Part shown: positions 8,569 to 17,273 of the stretch, piece after piece
Layout: every line of letters begins with the position of its first letter
Position numbering within the stretch: position 1 is the first letter of the stretch
Assembly: GCF_001766675.1 (NCBI RefSeq)
Contig: NZ_MJLT01000002.1
Span: forward strand, 1-64,000
Reading direction: 5' to 3'
Length of the DNA stretch: 64,000 bases
Source: Arthrobacter sp. SW1
GTDB lineage: Bacteria; Actinomycetota; Actinomycetes; Actinomycetales; Micrococcaceae
Position numbers and translations under genes: made by a program
The notes under the pieces: generated by a model
Database searches by the model: none
What the model was told of the DNA's origin: nothing
Seen by the model: only the letters and a program-made list of their open reading frames with translations

Positions 8569-11109
8569 TTAAGAACTTCTCGCCCGCACCATCGCGGAGA
8601 GTTGTGAGCGGGTAGTGGCCCCGGTCTTTCGGCGTGCGTTTGAGATATGGGTCTCAACGGTGCGCACGCTGAGGCCCAGCTTGTCGGCAATATCGGCGTT
8701 ACTGCTGAGTCCGGCGAGGAGTGCCACTTCTCGTTCACGCGCTGTCAGTGATGCGTCAGACACGGGCGCAAAGGGAATGAATGTGCCTTCAGGACCGAAA
8801 CGGTCAACGAAGCGACGGGCGCGCTCTTCGATGGCAGCGGCAACGGCCAGACTCCCGGAGGCGCGGTGCCGACGGACAGCCCCTTGGAGGAGCATTGCAA
8901 TCTGGTATGTGTCTTCGTCGCTCGTGTAATCCTCAAGAACCGTGTCGAGGTGAGTCGTGTTTCCCTCAATGGCAGCTTCAGCGACTTGAAGCAGCTGGCG
9001 GTGAGTGGTGTTGTTCATGTCTTGAAGAACACCGTTCAGTGTGTGCTTCAGACGGGTACCGGGAAAGAGGCACAGAAGGATCAGCCCGGAATAGACGGCC
9101 TCAAAGGTGTAGCCATGCTCGATGTGGTCTTGCACGAGGCGTGCGCCAGCGCGGTCGAAACTGTCAGCATCTGTGGGCGGCCGAGCGACAAGGTTGTAAA
9201 CACCGGTACCTACTGCGGGCAGCGGCCCCACCTCACGGGTCTCGGTGCCGGCCTGTTCTCCTAGCGAAGGGGACGTTGCTCCTGTGCGAAGGGAAGATAG
9301 CCGAAGCATGGCGTTGTAGATTGAGCCGAGGAGAAACCCTGGTCGGCGGAGCGAGAAGGCCCATCCCATAAGGTACTCGGCTTCGTCGAACAGGCCCCGA
9401 TACAGCAGCGCGAGCGCAGCAACGTAGCTGCTGACCACGAGGCTGAACTGATCGATTCGCTCCAATGCGTCGCGTCGGCGGTCTAGTGCGTAACCTAGTG
9501 CTTCGTCTGTCCGACCGGATGAGAACAAAGCAAGTCCACGGACCAGGATCTCGTATCGGGGCAGTGTGTCCGGAGCAGGTGCTGCGTCGATCGTGTGAAG
9601 AGCAGCTTCGGGATTGAACCTGAACAACTCAAGCAAGGCGCGGACAACAAGAATTACGCCGCTGTCAAGGTGCCCGGCCGGAAGAGCATTTAGGACCGCG
9701 TCCCAGTCCCCAGGCATTCGGTTGTAACAGGCATCGAGGAACAACGACCAGGCCCGAATCTCCGACTGCCATTCCGGTTCCTCAGCTGCGAACCGGTCCA
9801 AGGCCTGCATCGCCGCGGGCAGATCGCCCGCGTCGAGCACTGTCCATAGTGAACGGGTGATTATGAAGAACAGAAGATCGGCCGGATCGGATCCGGCGGA
9901 GTCGGTGTGTTCAAACACGTCCAGAACTCGCCGGCGATTTACCGGAGCTCCCCAATAGACTCGAAGGAATGAAACGGCGTTGGCCATGCTGCGGTCACTG
10001 TTCCAACGGCCATAGTGCAGTTCTTCGAGAGCTTCAAGGCCCTTCTGGAAATGACGGGCCATCGCAGCATGGTTCCCGGTCATTTCGCCCCTGAGAGCGG
10101 CCAGTGCGATCGCGGGATCCGTGGATGATCCTGATTCGAGTTCTAACGTCGCGCCTTCCGGTATGGAACTGCGCAGGATCTTTCTCTTTGAGCGGGCATG
10201 CGCGCGGAGATGTTCTTCGACAATGGGCGGAAATACCGAAGCCAACAGCCTGCCATCAGGCCCCGCCGTTACCGAGATGAGGCCGCGGTGCTCGAGTGCG
10301 TCGAGCGTTCCAAGCTTGTCCTCACCGGCGTCAGCCTGAATCTCGGAGACAGGGGAAGGCCCACGGAGGGCCAAGAGACTAAGCACCCGTGCCTCATCTG
10401 ACGTGAGGCCGTGCAGAAGTGCTTCGATGGTCCCGGACAGGTGTTCGTTTGTTAAGTTCTGACCGCTTCTTAGGTGCCAGAGGCTTCCCTTCAGTACGAG
10501 GCGCCCGCTTAGCCTGGCGGATTCCAAGATGCGCACCATGAGTCGCAAGTTGCCGCCTGATTTTGTGAGGATGAGTGCGGTGGTATCCACGTCAGCCGGC
10601 GCTCCGAGAATTTCGGCAATGAGTCCGCTGGCCTGGTCGTAATGCAGAGAACTGAGTGCAACGGTTGCTTGCGGCCATTGCTCAAGGAGCGCGGCAGCGG
10701 AACCCTGCCGAAGCGGTCCACCGTCGGTAGTGACGATCAATGGAACCCCTGTCCGTCGATGGACCACATCCACGATGGCGAGGGACTCACGGTCGAGGTC
10801 GTCAATACCATCCACGACAAGGGCATGCAGGTCCTTGCGCAGGAGTTGCCGGGTGAGTTCCTCTGCGATCCCGAGAATCCCGAGAGTACGTGATCGCAGG
10901 TCAAATCCCATCGAGAGAATTCCTGCGTACGGCACGGTCTTCAACGACCGGATCGCGAAAACGCTATAGACATTCGTGCCGCGATCCTCCAAAGCGGTCA
11001 CAAGCATCCGCGCCACTGTCGTTCGTCCACTACCAGGGACGCCGACGACTCTTACTCCATAGCCTTGGGCGACGTAGTCCAAGACTTGAGCGATCTCTCG
11101 TTCAAACAA
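8569..11109 (-). CDS. LuxR-family transcriptional regulator with N-terminal ATPase (copy 2)
   Basis: An 846-residue paralogue of the regulator at 5137-7695. The P-loop is GVPGSGRTT at residues 23-31, again with Arg where Lys is usual, and the Walker B-like strand HALVVDGIDDLD has Gly in place of the second acidic residue. The middle is helical and alanine/leucine rich. The C-terminal LuxR domain reads LTAREREVALLAG through LGLSVRTVETHISNARRK. Both copies keep the same odd P-loop, so the change predates the duplication. It is the first regulator downstream of the Lsr2-like gene, 292 bases away. Likely a transcriptional activator or repressor; DNA target unknown. Confidence 0.9.
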   Translation of the reverse strand: MFEREIAQVLDYVAQGYGVRVVGVPGSGRTTVARMLVTALEDRGTNVYSVFAIRSLKTVPYAGILSMGFDLRSRTLGILGIAEELTRQLLRKDLHALVVDGIDDLDRESLAIVDVVHRRTGVPLIVTTDGGPLRQGSAAALLEQWPQATVALSSLHYDQASGLIAEILGAPADVDTTALILTKSGGNLRLMVRILESARLSGRLVLKGSLWHLRSGQNLTNEHLSGTIEALLHGLTSDEARVLSLLALRGPSPVSEIQADAGEDKLGTLDALEHRGLISVTAGPDGRLLASVFPPIVEEHLRAHARSKRKILRSSIPEGATLELESGSSTDPAIALAALRGEMTGNHAAMARHFQKGLEALEELHYGRWNSDRSMANAVSFLRVYWGAPVNRRRVLDVFEHTDSAGSDPADLLFFIITRSLWTVLDAGDLPAAMQALDRFAAEEPEWQSEIRAWSLFLDACYNRMPGDWDAVLNALPAGHLDSGVILVVRALLELFRFNPEAALHTIDAAPAPDTLPRYEILVRGLALFSSGRTDEALGYALDRRRDALERIDQFSLVVSSYVAALALLYRGLFDEAEYLMGWAFSLRRPGFLLGSIYNAMLRLSSLRTGATSPSLGEQAGTETREVGPLPAVGTGVYNLVARPPTDADSFDRAGARLVQDHIEHGYTFEAVYSGLILLCLFPGTRLKHTLNGVLQDMNNTTHRQLLQVAEAAIEGNTTHLDTVLEDYTSDEDTYQIAMLLQGAVRRHRASGSLAVAAAIEERARRFVDRFGPEGTFIPFAPVSDASLTAREREVALLAGLSSNADIADKLGLSVRTVETHISNARRKTGATTRSQLSAMVRARSS

Positions 11110-11401
11110 GGCGCAAGGCTCCTTCCAGGCGAATAGAGCGGCCTCAGCGACCGCCTGGGAACGCCGCTAAAGTCATAGCAACAGTATGGCGCCAGGTGCT
11201 GATATGGGGAGGAACTGACATTCTCGTTACGAGGTCGGAGCTGCGTCTTCCGAGACAGGCGCTATCGGAAAAATTGCGGTCCGGTTCGGCCGGTCTACGC
11301 GTATTACCCGCTGTGTTGTTCTCGGAGCATCAAGCCCAGATCTGCCAGGTGCTCGACCCCCGGAAAGTGGTGCCGGTTGGTGCTGCGAGACCGATGTTGC
11401 G

Positions 11402-11719
11402 TCAGTCTGTGGACTGTGCCTTTAGATAGGCTTCTTTGAGGTGACGTGCTACTTGGCCTCGTCGATTGACGCGGTGTCCGTTTGCGACTGCCCACTGGCG
11501 TACAAGGCGATCGAATCCCGCGGAAGAAGATGTAACTCCACTCTTCTTCCGTGAGATTCTTCTTGCCTTGAGGATATAGGGTGCGAGTACGGCGCGGAGT
11601 GTTTCCAAATTCGATTCAGACAAGTCGAGTTCAAACACCGCGCCATCCAGTTCGATCCGGACGGATTCCACCGCAATCCCGCCGTCGAGGTCGTCGATCT
11701 TCTGTGTAATTGTTGCCAT
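11402..11719 (-). CDS. lsr2: Lsr2-like nucleoid-associated DNA-binding protein
   Basis: A 105-residue Lsr2-family protein. The N-terminal dimerisation part has IDDLDGG and the pattern VRIELDGAVFELDLSESNLETLR, and the C-terminal DNA-binding domain has WAVANGHRVNRRGQV. Lsr2 silences AT-rich and acquired genes in actinobacteria through an Arg-Gly-Arg loop; here the matching triplet is RGQ, so one of the two minor-groove arginines is lost. ATG at 11719 is preceded by AAGGAAAAG; the open frame extends to 12097 but that extension overlaps the sortase gene and has no family match. It lies 170 bases after the sortase gene, so it could be the last gene of the pilus transcript or a local silencer. Confidence 0.9.
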   Translation of the reverse strand: MATITQKIDDLDGGIAVESVRIELDGAVFELDLSESNLETLRAVLAPYILKARRISRKKSGVTSSSAGFDRLVRQWAVANGHRVNRRGQVARHLKEAYLKAQSTD

Positions 11720-11888
11720 TCTTTTCCTTGCGCAGGGTGAGATTGCGAGGTCAGGGGTTAGGTCGCCATTGAGCGAATGCCCGCTGATGTCCGGGCTAGG
11801 TCGTCGAAGTGGAGATCGCTTCATTGTGAATGCGAGCTGTTCGAATCTGTCGGTTGGCCGCCAGCGTAGGGCGGACTTTGCCTTGTCC

Positions 11889-12830
11889 CTAAGGAGCATC
11901 GACCCGTGGCTGATCCTCAGTGGAGATTTTACGGAGGCCATTTCGGCGCCTACCCTGCCGAGTAGCCAGGACAGCCAGGACGATAGTGCCTGTAAGGGCG
12001 AGGGCCCACCACGGGAAGCCTGGATCCGCCGTAGCGCTTGGTAGGACTCGCTGACCGTCGTTGGCCGGAGGAGCCTCAACGCGTTCACCTCTGACAAGCA
12101 GACGATGACTATTTACGCCCTTTGGAGTGCAGGTCACCAACGTCACATAGTCCTTGCCCGCAATCTTGCGAAGGGCATCGGTCTCTTCAGGCAGGACTTT
12201 CTGGATCTGGTCCACCTTGTAGTACAGCGTCTCGCCCAGGGTAGAAATGCTGAAGATGTCTCCTTGGGTGACCTGGTCTAAGTGATCGAACAAAGTGGCG
12301 TTGACAAAACCAGAGTGGGCGGTGAGCACGGCATGGGTGCTGTCACCGCCAACAGGGAGGGCAGAGCCGAAAAGGTGTCCCACCCCTTTGGAGAGCGTGG
12401 TTTCGTCTGTGCCGTGAAAGATCGGGAGATCGGCTTTGATGGAGGGGATGCTGATGCGTCCCATCATTCCGCTTGGTCCCACAGCAAGCAGTTTTCTATA
12501 GGCATCGGATCCAGCTCCGATGACCGTTTGTTTCCCATCTTGATCCAAGGCATAAGGATCACGAAGCGGCCCCGACGGCAAGCCGGCGTTGAAAGAGCGG
12601 GCCGCACTCAGCATGGCTTCCTGTTCCTTGGGGTCGATGTTCTTCACGGAATCAACGTATCCGCTGATCTCCGTGGCGTGCACTCTGTCAGAGAACCAGG
12701 AAGCGGCTGTGGGGTACAGCAGTGTTCCGACGCCGACGACCGTGGCCAAGACAATGAGAATGCGTTGTTTGCTCCATCGGCGGCGAGACTTCCTCTGTGA
12801 GCGTCGGAGTGGCGGGTGGAGCTGAGTCAT
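11889..12830 (-). CDS. Class C (pilin-polymerising) sortase
   Basis: A 313-residue membrane sortase. A basic N-terminus precedes a membrane helix (ILIVLATVVGVGTLLYP); the catalytic domain has His172 (LTAHSGF), Cys234 (TLVTCTPKG) and Arg247 (LLVRGER), and a second helix near the C-terminus (WWALALTGTIVLAVLA) gives the two-helix layout of class C enzymes. These join pilin subunits by linking the LPXTG threonine of one to the pilin-motif lysine of the next. It is the third gene of the pilus operon, after the tip protein and the major pilin that carries both signals, so its substrates are almost certainly those neighbours. Confidence 0.93.
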   Translation of the reverse strand: MTQLHPPLRRSQRKSRRRWSKQRILIVLATVVGVGTLLYPTAASWFSDRVHATEISGYVDSVKNIDPKEQEAMLSAARSFNAGLPSGPLRDPYALDQDGKQTVIGAGSDAYRKLLAVGPSGMMGRISIPSIKADLPIFHGTDETTLSKGVGHLFGSALPVGGDSTHAVLTAHSGFVNATLFDHLDQVTQGDIFSISTLGETLYYKVDQIQKVLPEETDALRKIAGKDYVTLVTCTPKGVNSHRLLVRGERVEAPPANDGQRVLPSATADPGFPWWALALTGTIVLAVLATRQGRRRNGLRKISTEDQPRVDAP

Positions 12831-12869
12831 CGGGTTTTCCTGCAGGGTTTGCGCGTGTATGTGACGAAA

Positions 12870-12904
12870 CGGGGGGTGGAACGCAGACCGCGTTCCGCCC
12901 CCCG
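12870..12904 (-). terminator. Strong hairpin between pilin and sortase genes
   Basis: A 15-base-pair stem (one G-T pair) with a five-base loop lies in the 109-base gap between the pilin stop and the sortase start, followed on the minus strand by GTTTCGTC, a poor T-run. It could act as a partial terminator or as a 3' stabiliser of the pilin message, giving much more pilin than sortase, as is usual in pilus operons. Confidence 0.6.
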
Positions 12905-12939
12905 CCCGTCATTGGACTAAGTCCGGGCTGGCGCCGGGC

Positions 12940-14409
12940 TTAGTTTTCGCTGGTGCGCCGTGAGCGGAAGAACAGCAAGCCGGCGCCGGCGACGATGAGG
13001 CCGCCAGCAACGTAAAGCAGACCCGTTCCCGCGCCACCGGTCAGTGGAAGCTGGAATCCTGCGTTGGACGGCGTGTTGGTGACATTGAGGTCAACACCGG
13101 CGACAGTGGTGGTGGCGTTCACCTGGAAGGCGATCGGTTCGGCGAGCAGTTCGTAGCCGTCCGGCGCGGTGGTTTCGACCAGGTAGTAGTTGCGCGGGGT
13201 CACGGTTCCGTCATTGGCGAAATCCGAGTAACGCAGACCGGAGATCGTCAGTGTGCCGTCGGCGGCAACGGTGAAGACGGTCTGCCCGCCAAGCGTGATC
13301 GGGTTGGTTCCTGCCAGAGCGTCGGCCTCAGTGGCGTAGACAGAGAATGAAGCGCCGGCAAGGGCCGCACCGTTCTGGTCGATCTTCTTCAGCGTGATTT
13401 CGCCCCACTTGGTCTCAACCGGGGGAGTGACGACGGGACCGCCAGGCTGGCCCGGAGCGATGGAGAAGCTGGCCGCGTTCGGGTACACCGAAGCGACGTT
13501 GGCGATTTCACCGATTGCATTGACGGTGGTGGTCAGAACCACCTGGACCTTGGTGGTGTTGTGGGCTGCGAGCACGGCCCGGCCTGCGTCAGTGAATTCA
13601 ACAGAGACAGTGTTGGTGGCCGCGTCGAAGATCACGTTGTAGTCGGTGCCGGCGACGAGGGTTGCGCTGCCGTCGACGAGCGTGGCAACGGCGCCGACGT
13701 AGGTGAGCTTGGTGTTCAGCTGATCCACAATCTTGTAGCCGTCGATGACTGCTTCGTTGGGGATGTCGCCGGTGATCGTGAACTCGATCTGGTCGCCAAG
13801 CTTGACGTCATCAATGTCCGTGACCGTCTTTTCTGCCCCGGTAACCGAGTTCTTGGGGTAGGCGTGAACGTCGTAGATCCAGTTGTTCTGGTTGTTCGGG
13901 TCGGTCAGCGGGACGGAGATCAAGAACGGTGCCGAGGGAGTGACGCCGGAGGGGTAGCTGGTTTCGGTGACCAGGTAGAGGCCCACGGGCAAGCTGCCGA
14001 AGGCCGCCGTACCGTCCGTCGCGGTAGTCTGGGTTACTCCGGTGCCGAGGGTGTAACCGGCGCCGGTGATGGACCCGGCAGGGTCTGCTGGGTTGAAGAC
14101 GCTGCTCAGGTTGTGCGCTGCGTCCCAGCCCGCGTTGGTCGAGAGGTCAATGGTGTTGACCTGCTGGATCGTGAAACCGATGCCCGCGAGCGGCGTCAGT
14201 CCGGTGGTGTCGACGGCGGTCCCGTTATTCGGCAGTCCGGTGGGTGTACTCGGGCGCTCAAACTTATGGATCGTGATGGATCCAAGCTGGCTGTCATCTA
14301 CGACAGGGGCAGCAGAGGCCGCACTGACGGGGACCGTGAGCGCAAACACCGCCCCAGCCATGGTCGCGGCGGCGGCTTTCACAAGCCGCCCAAAACTTTG
14401 ATTGCTCAA
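12940..14409 (-). CDS. SpaA-type major pilin, LPXTG-anchored
   Basis: A 489-residue secreted pilin. A signal peptide (FGRLVKAAAATMAGAVFALT to ASAAPV) is followed by domains of the SpaH/EbpB type. The pilin motif is HAYPKN with Lys186, the E-box is YYLVETTAPDGYELL with Glu412 for isopeptide bonding, and the sorting signal is LPLTG at 454-458, then a membrane helix and RSRR. TTG at 14409 is the best start because GAGG lies five bases before it; upstream frame to 14616 overlaps the previous gene and has no signal-like sequence. It is the subunit the class C sortase next door would polymerise into a fibre on the cell surface. Confidence 0.93.
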   Translation of the reverse strand: MSNQSFGRLVKAAAATMAGAVFALTVPVSAASAAPVVDDSQLGSITIHKFERPSTPTGLPNNGTAVDTTGLTPLAGIGFTIQQVNTIDLSTNAGWDAAHNLSSVFNPADPAGSITGAGYTLGTGVTQTTATDGTAAFGSLPVGLYLVTETSYPSGVTPSAPFLISVPLTDPNNQNNWIYDVHAYPKNSVTGAEKTVTDIDDVKLGDQIEFTITGDIPNEAVIDGYKIVDQLNTKLTYVGAVATLVDGSATLVAGTDYNVIFDAATNTVSVEFTDAGRAVLAAHNTTKVQVVLTTTVNAIGEIANVASVYPNAASFSIAPGQPGGPVVTPPVETKWGEITLKKIDQNGAALAGASFSVYATEADALAGTNPITLGGQTVFTVAADGTLTISGLRYSDFANDGTVTPRNYYLVETTAPDGYELLAEPIAFQVNATTTVAGVDLNVTNTPSNAGFQLPLTGGAGTGLLYVAGGLIVAGAGLLFFRSRRTSEN

Positions 14410-14471
14410 CTTATCCTCATTTCCTATTGATGGTGCTGATGCTCGAAGTGATTCTTCGTGGCGGGGATTCC

Positions 14472-14493
14472 CCGAAGGCTGTTGTGCCTTCGG
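14472..14493 (-). other. Hairpin between tip-protein and pilin genes
   Basis: A perfect eight-base stem (CCGAAGGC/GCCTTCGG) with a six-base loop in the 125-base gap between the adhesin stop and the pilin start. No T-run follows, so a processing or stabilising site is as likely as termination. Confidence 0.4.
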
Positions 14494-14534
14494 TGGTCTA
14501 GTGGGGCGCGATGTGCGGTTTCGCCCGGGTCCGT

Positions 14535-17273
14535 TTAGCGCTGACGCCTGACGCCGGCAATTCCCAGGCCGGCCGAAGCCAGCAGAACGGCGATGCCTGC
14601 TGCGGTGAACAGCCACGTTCCGGGGCCACCGGATTCGGGCAGTTTCAGTGCTGGAACGTCGCGGACCGTAATGAGGAAAATCCCGTCCCCATCGCTGTCA
14701 GCGGCTGTTACCACCGACCCGCCGGCGCCACCGCCGAGACTCACCGTTCCATTGGCTGCGATGGTGAACTGCACAGGCTCGGCCAGCAGGCTGAAACCGG
14801 CAGGGGCCTTGGTTTCTTCGAGCCAATAAACGCCGGGCTGGATGCCTTCCAGCTGAAACCGTCCAGTCTGGCCTGAAACCGGCGTCACTGACGGGCTGGT
14901 GATGACAGCACCGGGGGTCCCACCGTTGTCGCTGTGGACAGCCCAGGTAGAACCCGCCATGGGCACCCAAGAGGACTCGGACGACTCGCCGATCTTTTCA
15001 ACGAGAACCTTTGCCGTTGTCCAATGCGTAGTAGTGCACTCGGGAGCCACCGGGTTGGTGCTGGTGACGCATCTTGTGGGTTGGACACTGCCTGTTCCGG
15101 TCACAACGTTGACAAGCCGAGCACTCCAGGCCCCGCTGTTGACAACGACTTTGTAGGTCAATGTTGCCGTCTGGCCAGCGGGCAGCGTGAACGCAGGGGT
15201 TGTCAAGACGGTTGAAGGAGCCACCGGGCCGGCAACGGGAACGGGTGCCGCGGCGCCGATGGTCAGTGCCGCCGAGCCTGTGACGAACGTGGCCTGATCC
15301 AAGACATCGGAAAGTTGGTCCTTGAGAACAACGCCATCGATCTGGCCTCGCGTGCTACGTGCAGTGACGGTATAGGTGATCGTGTCGCCCGGATTGACGA
15401 ACTGTCCGTTCGAGGGAGTGCCGTTAACCGAGGCGGTCTTGGAGATGGTCCACTCGGGTGCAATAGGTGTCGTCACCGTCGCGGAGCATCCAGCTCCGGG
15501 GGACGGGGGGCACGCCGGATCGGAAGTCGGAACAAGCGTCGTTGATCCCGGTACAGGGATGGGCCCGCCGCCTGGCATGTTCGGGATGGCCGTTTGCGCG
15601 GCAGGCTTCACCGTGGCCGTATTGGACAGGATCCCGCTTGTTCCCAACGCTACGGTTCCGGTGATGGTGTAGGTGATGGTGCCACCGGTGTTGATCCGCA
15701 CTGTGTCCGAGATGCTGCCGGTCCCGTTGGGGCTGCAGGAGGTTGGTCCCGCCGGCGGAAGATTCGACGTCCCTTGCACGGCAACGGCGCAAGTCCATGT
15801 GGCGTTCTGAAGAGCCGTGGGAAGGGGATCCGTGACGATGGCATTGACTGCGTCGCTGGGTCCGTTGTTGTGTACTGTCACCGTGTAGGTGATGGGTTGG
15901 CCGGGGACGTAGGCGCTGAGGTTGTCGTCCTTGGTGATGGTCAGATCCACGACAGGCCGGACCGTCAACGGTGCCGTCCCTGGGCCGTACAGGCCGGTAA
16001 TGGTGGAGAAGTTATTGGTGCAGTTCGGAATGGTAGTTCCGTCGTTGGCAACGCAGCCTGAATTGTTATAGACGCCAGGGGTGTTGCTGGTCACCGTCAC
16101 CGTGACCGTGCACGAAGCACTGCCCAGGGCAATATTGCCAGTGACGTCGATGGTGCGGCCCGAGATGCTGGATGCAGTGCGCGTGCAGGTGCCGCCGATG
16201 GCACCAGTCGGGGTTAGGCCGGCCGGAATGGTGTCAACAAAATGCCAGCCGTTCTTAGCCTGCAGATCACTGGTGTTCGTCACCGTATAGGTCAGCGTGG
16301 TGGTCTGGCCCTGGAGGATGGTGGAGGGGACGAACGCCTTGTCCAACTGTGGGGTGACGTCCACCAGCTGGGGCAGGTCGAAGCCGACATCGTTGCCTTC
16401 GCCGGTAGCCGTCAGATTCCGGACCCGGATGCCGAGCGTCGGGAGCGTCCCCGTCACTGGAACCTGAATGGCTCCAGACTGAAGCTTCGACACATATGTG
16501 TTGTAGACGCCGGTGATGGGGTCTTGGTCGTATCCCTTACGGCTTGGGTCCGTGCAAGGATCGAGATTTGATCCGACCACGACGGCAGAGCCATTGACCA
16601 GGATGGCGAACTCCTGCTTGGCGTGGGCGGCGAAGCAGTTCGTCTCCCCAAAGATGGCCGAGACGGCGTAAAAGTGGCCGGCGATCGTCGGGATCGTATT
16701 CCGCCGGGTCTGGAGCTGGGTTCCGGTACTCTGGGTTCCCCAGGGGCTGTTGGTGTACTCGCTCAGGATCTGGTTTACCGATGCCTGTGTGTCGGTCATG
16801 CCCTGGTACTTCCCCATGGCAAAAGCAAGGTTGCCGAGGTTGGTGAAAGCCCTGTTGAGGCCACACTCGTCGTAATTGGGCCAGATGGCGGACGAAGGCA
16901 GCGGCGTCCCTTTGCGCATGATCCACCCGTTGCACGCTCCTGCGCCGGGGCTCCAAGCAGCGTCGGCTGTGTACTGCTCAAGCTGTGCAGCAGCCCCACC
17001 GGTGTACGAGCCAATGGCGATAGGCGCTGCCGCCGCGCTCATGTTGGAGAAGTCCTCGCTGTAAACCAAGGTTCCGGGCTGAGGGGTTCCCGGAAGGCCT
17101 GGGAGAGCCACCGCAGGGGCCGTGTTCGTCGCAGGCAGTGCCCCCAAATTGGCCAGCACAAGCGCAACCAGGACAACAAGGAACACCCCTACACGGGCGG
17201 CCTTGGATGTCGGCGCGCTACGGGTCCTGTCCGCGCTAGAACTTCGCTTTTGTTGAGCCATCATGGAAGTCAC
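14535..17273 (-). CDS. Large LPXTG surface protein with DUF11 repeats, probable pilus tip adhesin
   Basis: A 912-residue secreted protein. The basic N-terminus and helix ARVGVFLVVLVALVLANLGA form a signal peptide. Residues about 65-270 form a cysteine-containing region of unknown fold that could be the adhesive head. Then come DUF11-type beta-sandwich repeats (VDLTITKDDNLSAYVPGQPI; WTISKTASVNG) and a SpaA-like domain with the E-box-like GVYWLEETKAPAGFSLLAEP. It ends with LPESG, a membrane helix and RRQR, a cell-wall sorting signal. No YPK pilin motif is obvious, fitting a tip or accessory pilin rather than the shaft. First gene of the pilus operon. GTG at 17273 is the longest start; ATG at 17264 or 17261 is equally possible, and none has a clear ribosome site. 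Confidence 0.9.
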   Translation of the reverse strand: MTSMMAQQKRSSSADRTRSAPTSKAARVGVFLVVLVALVLANLGALPATNTAPAVALPGLPGTPQPGTLVYSEDFSNMSAAAAPIAIGSYTGGAAAQLEQYTADAAWSPGAGACNGWIMRKGTPLPSSAIWPNYDECGLNRAFTNLGNLAFAMGKYQGMTDTQASVNQILSEYTNSPWGTQSTGTQLQTRRNTIPTIAGHFYAVSAIFGETNCFAAHAKQEFAILVNGSAVVVGSNLDPCTDPSRKGYDQDPITGVYNTYVSKLQSGAIQVPVTGTLPTLGIRVRNLTATGEGNDVGFDLPQLVDVTPQLDKAFVPSTILQGQTTTLTYTVTNTSDLQAKNGWHFVDTIPAGLTPTGAIGGTCTRTASSISGRTIDVTGNIALGSASCTVTVTVTSNTPGVYNNSGCVANDGTTIPNCTNNFSTITGLYGPGTAPLTVRPVVDLTITKDDNLSAYVPGQPITYTVTVHNNGPSDAVNAIVTDPLPTALQNATWTCAVAVQGTSNLPPAGPTSCSPNGTGSISDTVRINTGGTITYTITGTVALGTSGILSNTATVKPAAQTAIPNMPGGGPIPVPGSTTLVPTSDPACPPSPGAGCSATVTTPIAPEWTISKTASVNGTPSNGQFVNPGDTITYTVTARSTRGQIDGVVLKDQLSDVLDQATFVTGSAALTIGAAAPVPVAGPVAPSTVLTTPAFTLPAGQTATLTYKVVVNSGAWSARLVNVVTGTGSVQPTRCVTSTNPVAPECTTTHWTTAKVLVEKIGESSESSWVPMAGSTWAVHSDNGGTPGAVITSPSVTPVSGQTGRFQLEGIQPGVYWLEETKAPAGFSLLAEPVQFTIAANGTVSLGGGAGGSVVTAADSDGDGIFLITVRDVPALKLPESGGPGTWLFTAAGIAVLLASAGLGIAGVRRQR

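Noticed and set aside
11720..12097. N-terminal extension of the Lsr2-like gene
   Set aside because: It overlaps the sortase gene and reads as unrelated basic sequence; the ribosome site and family start are at 11719.
13561..14430. 289-residue plus-strand frame opposite the pilin gene
   Set aside because: No ribosome site, repetitive Gly/Val/Asp/Arg composition, and fully antisense to a pilin with signal, pilin motif and sorting signal.
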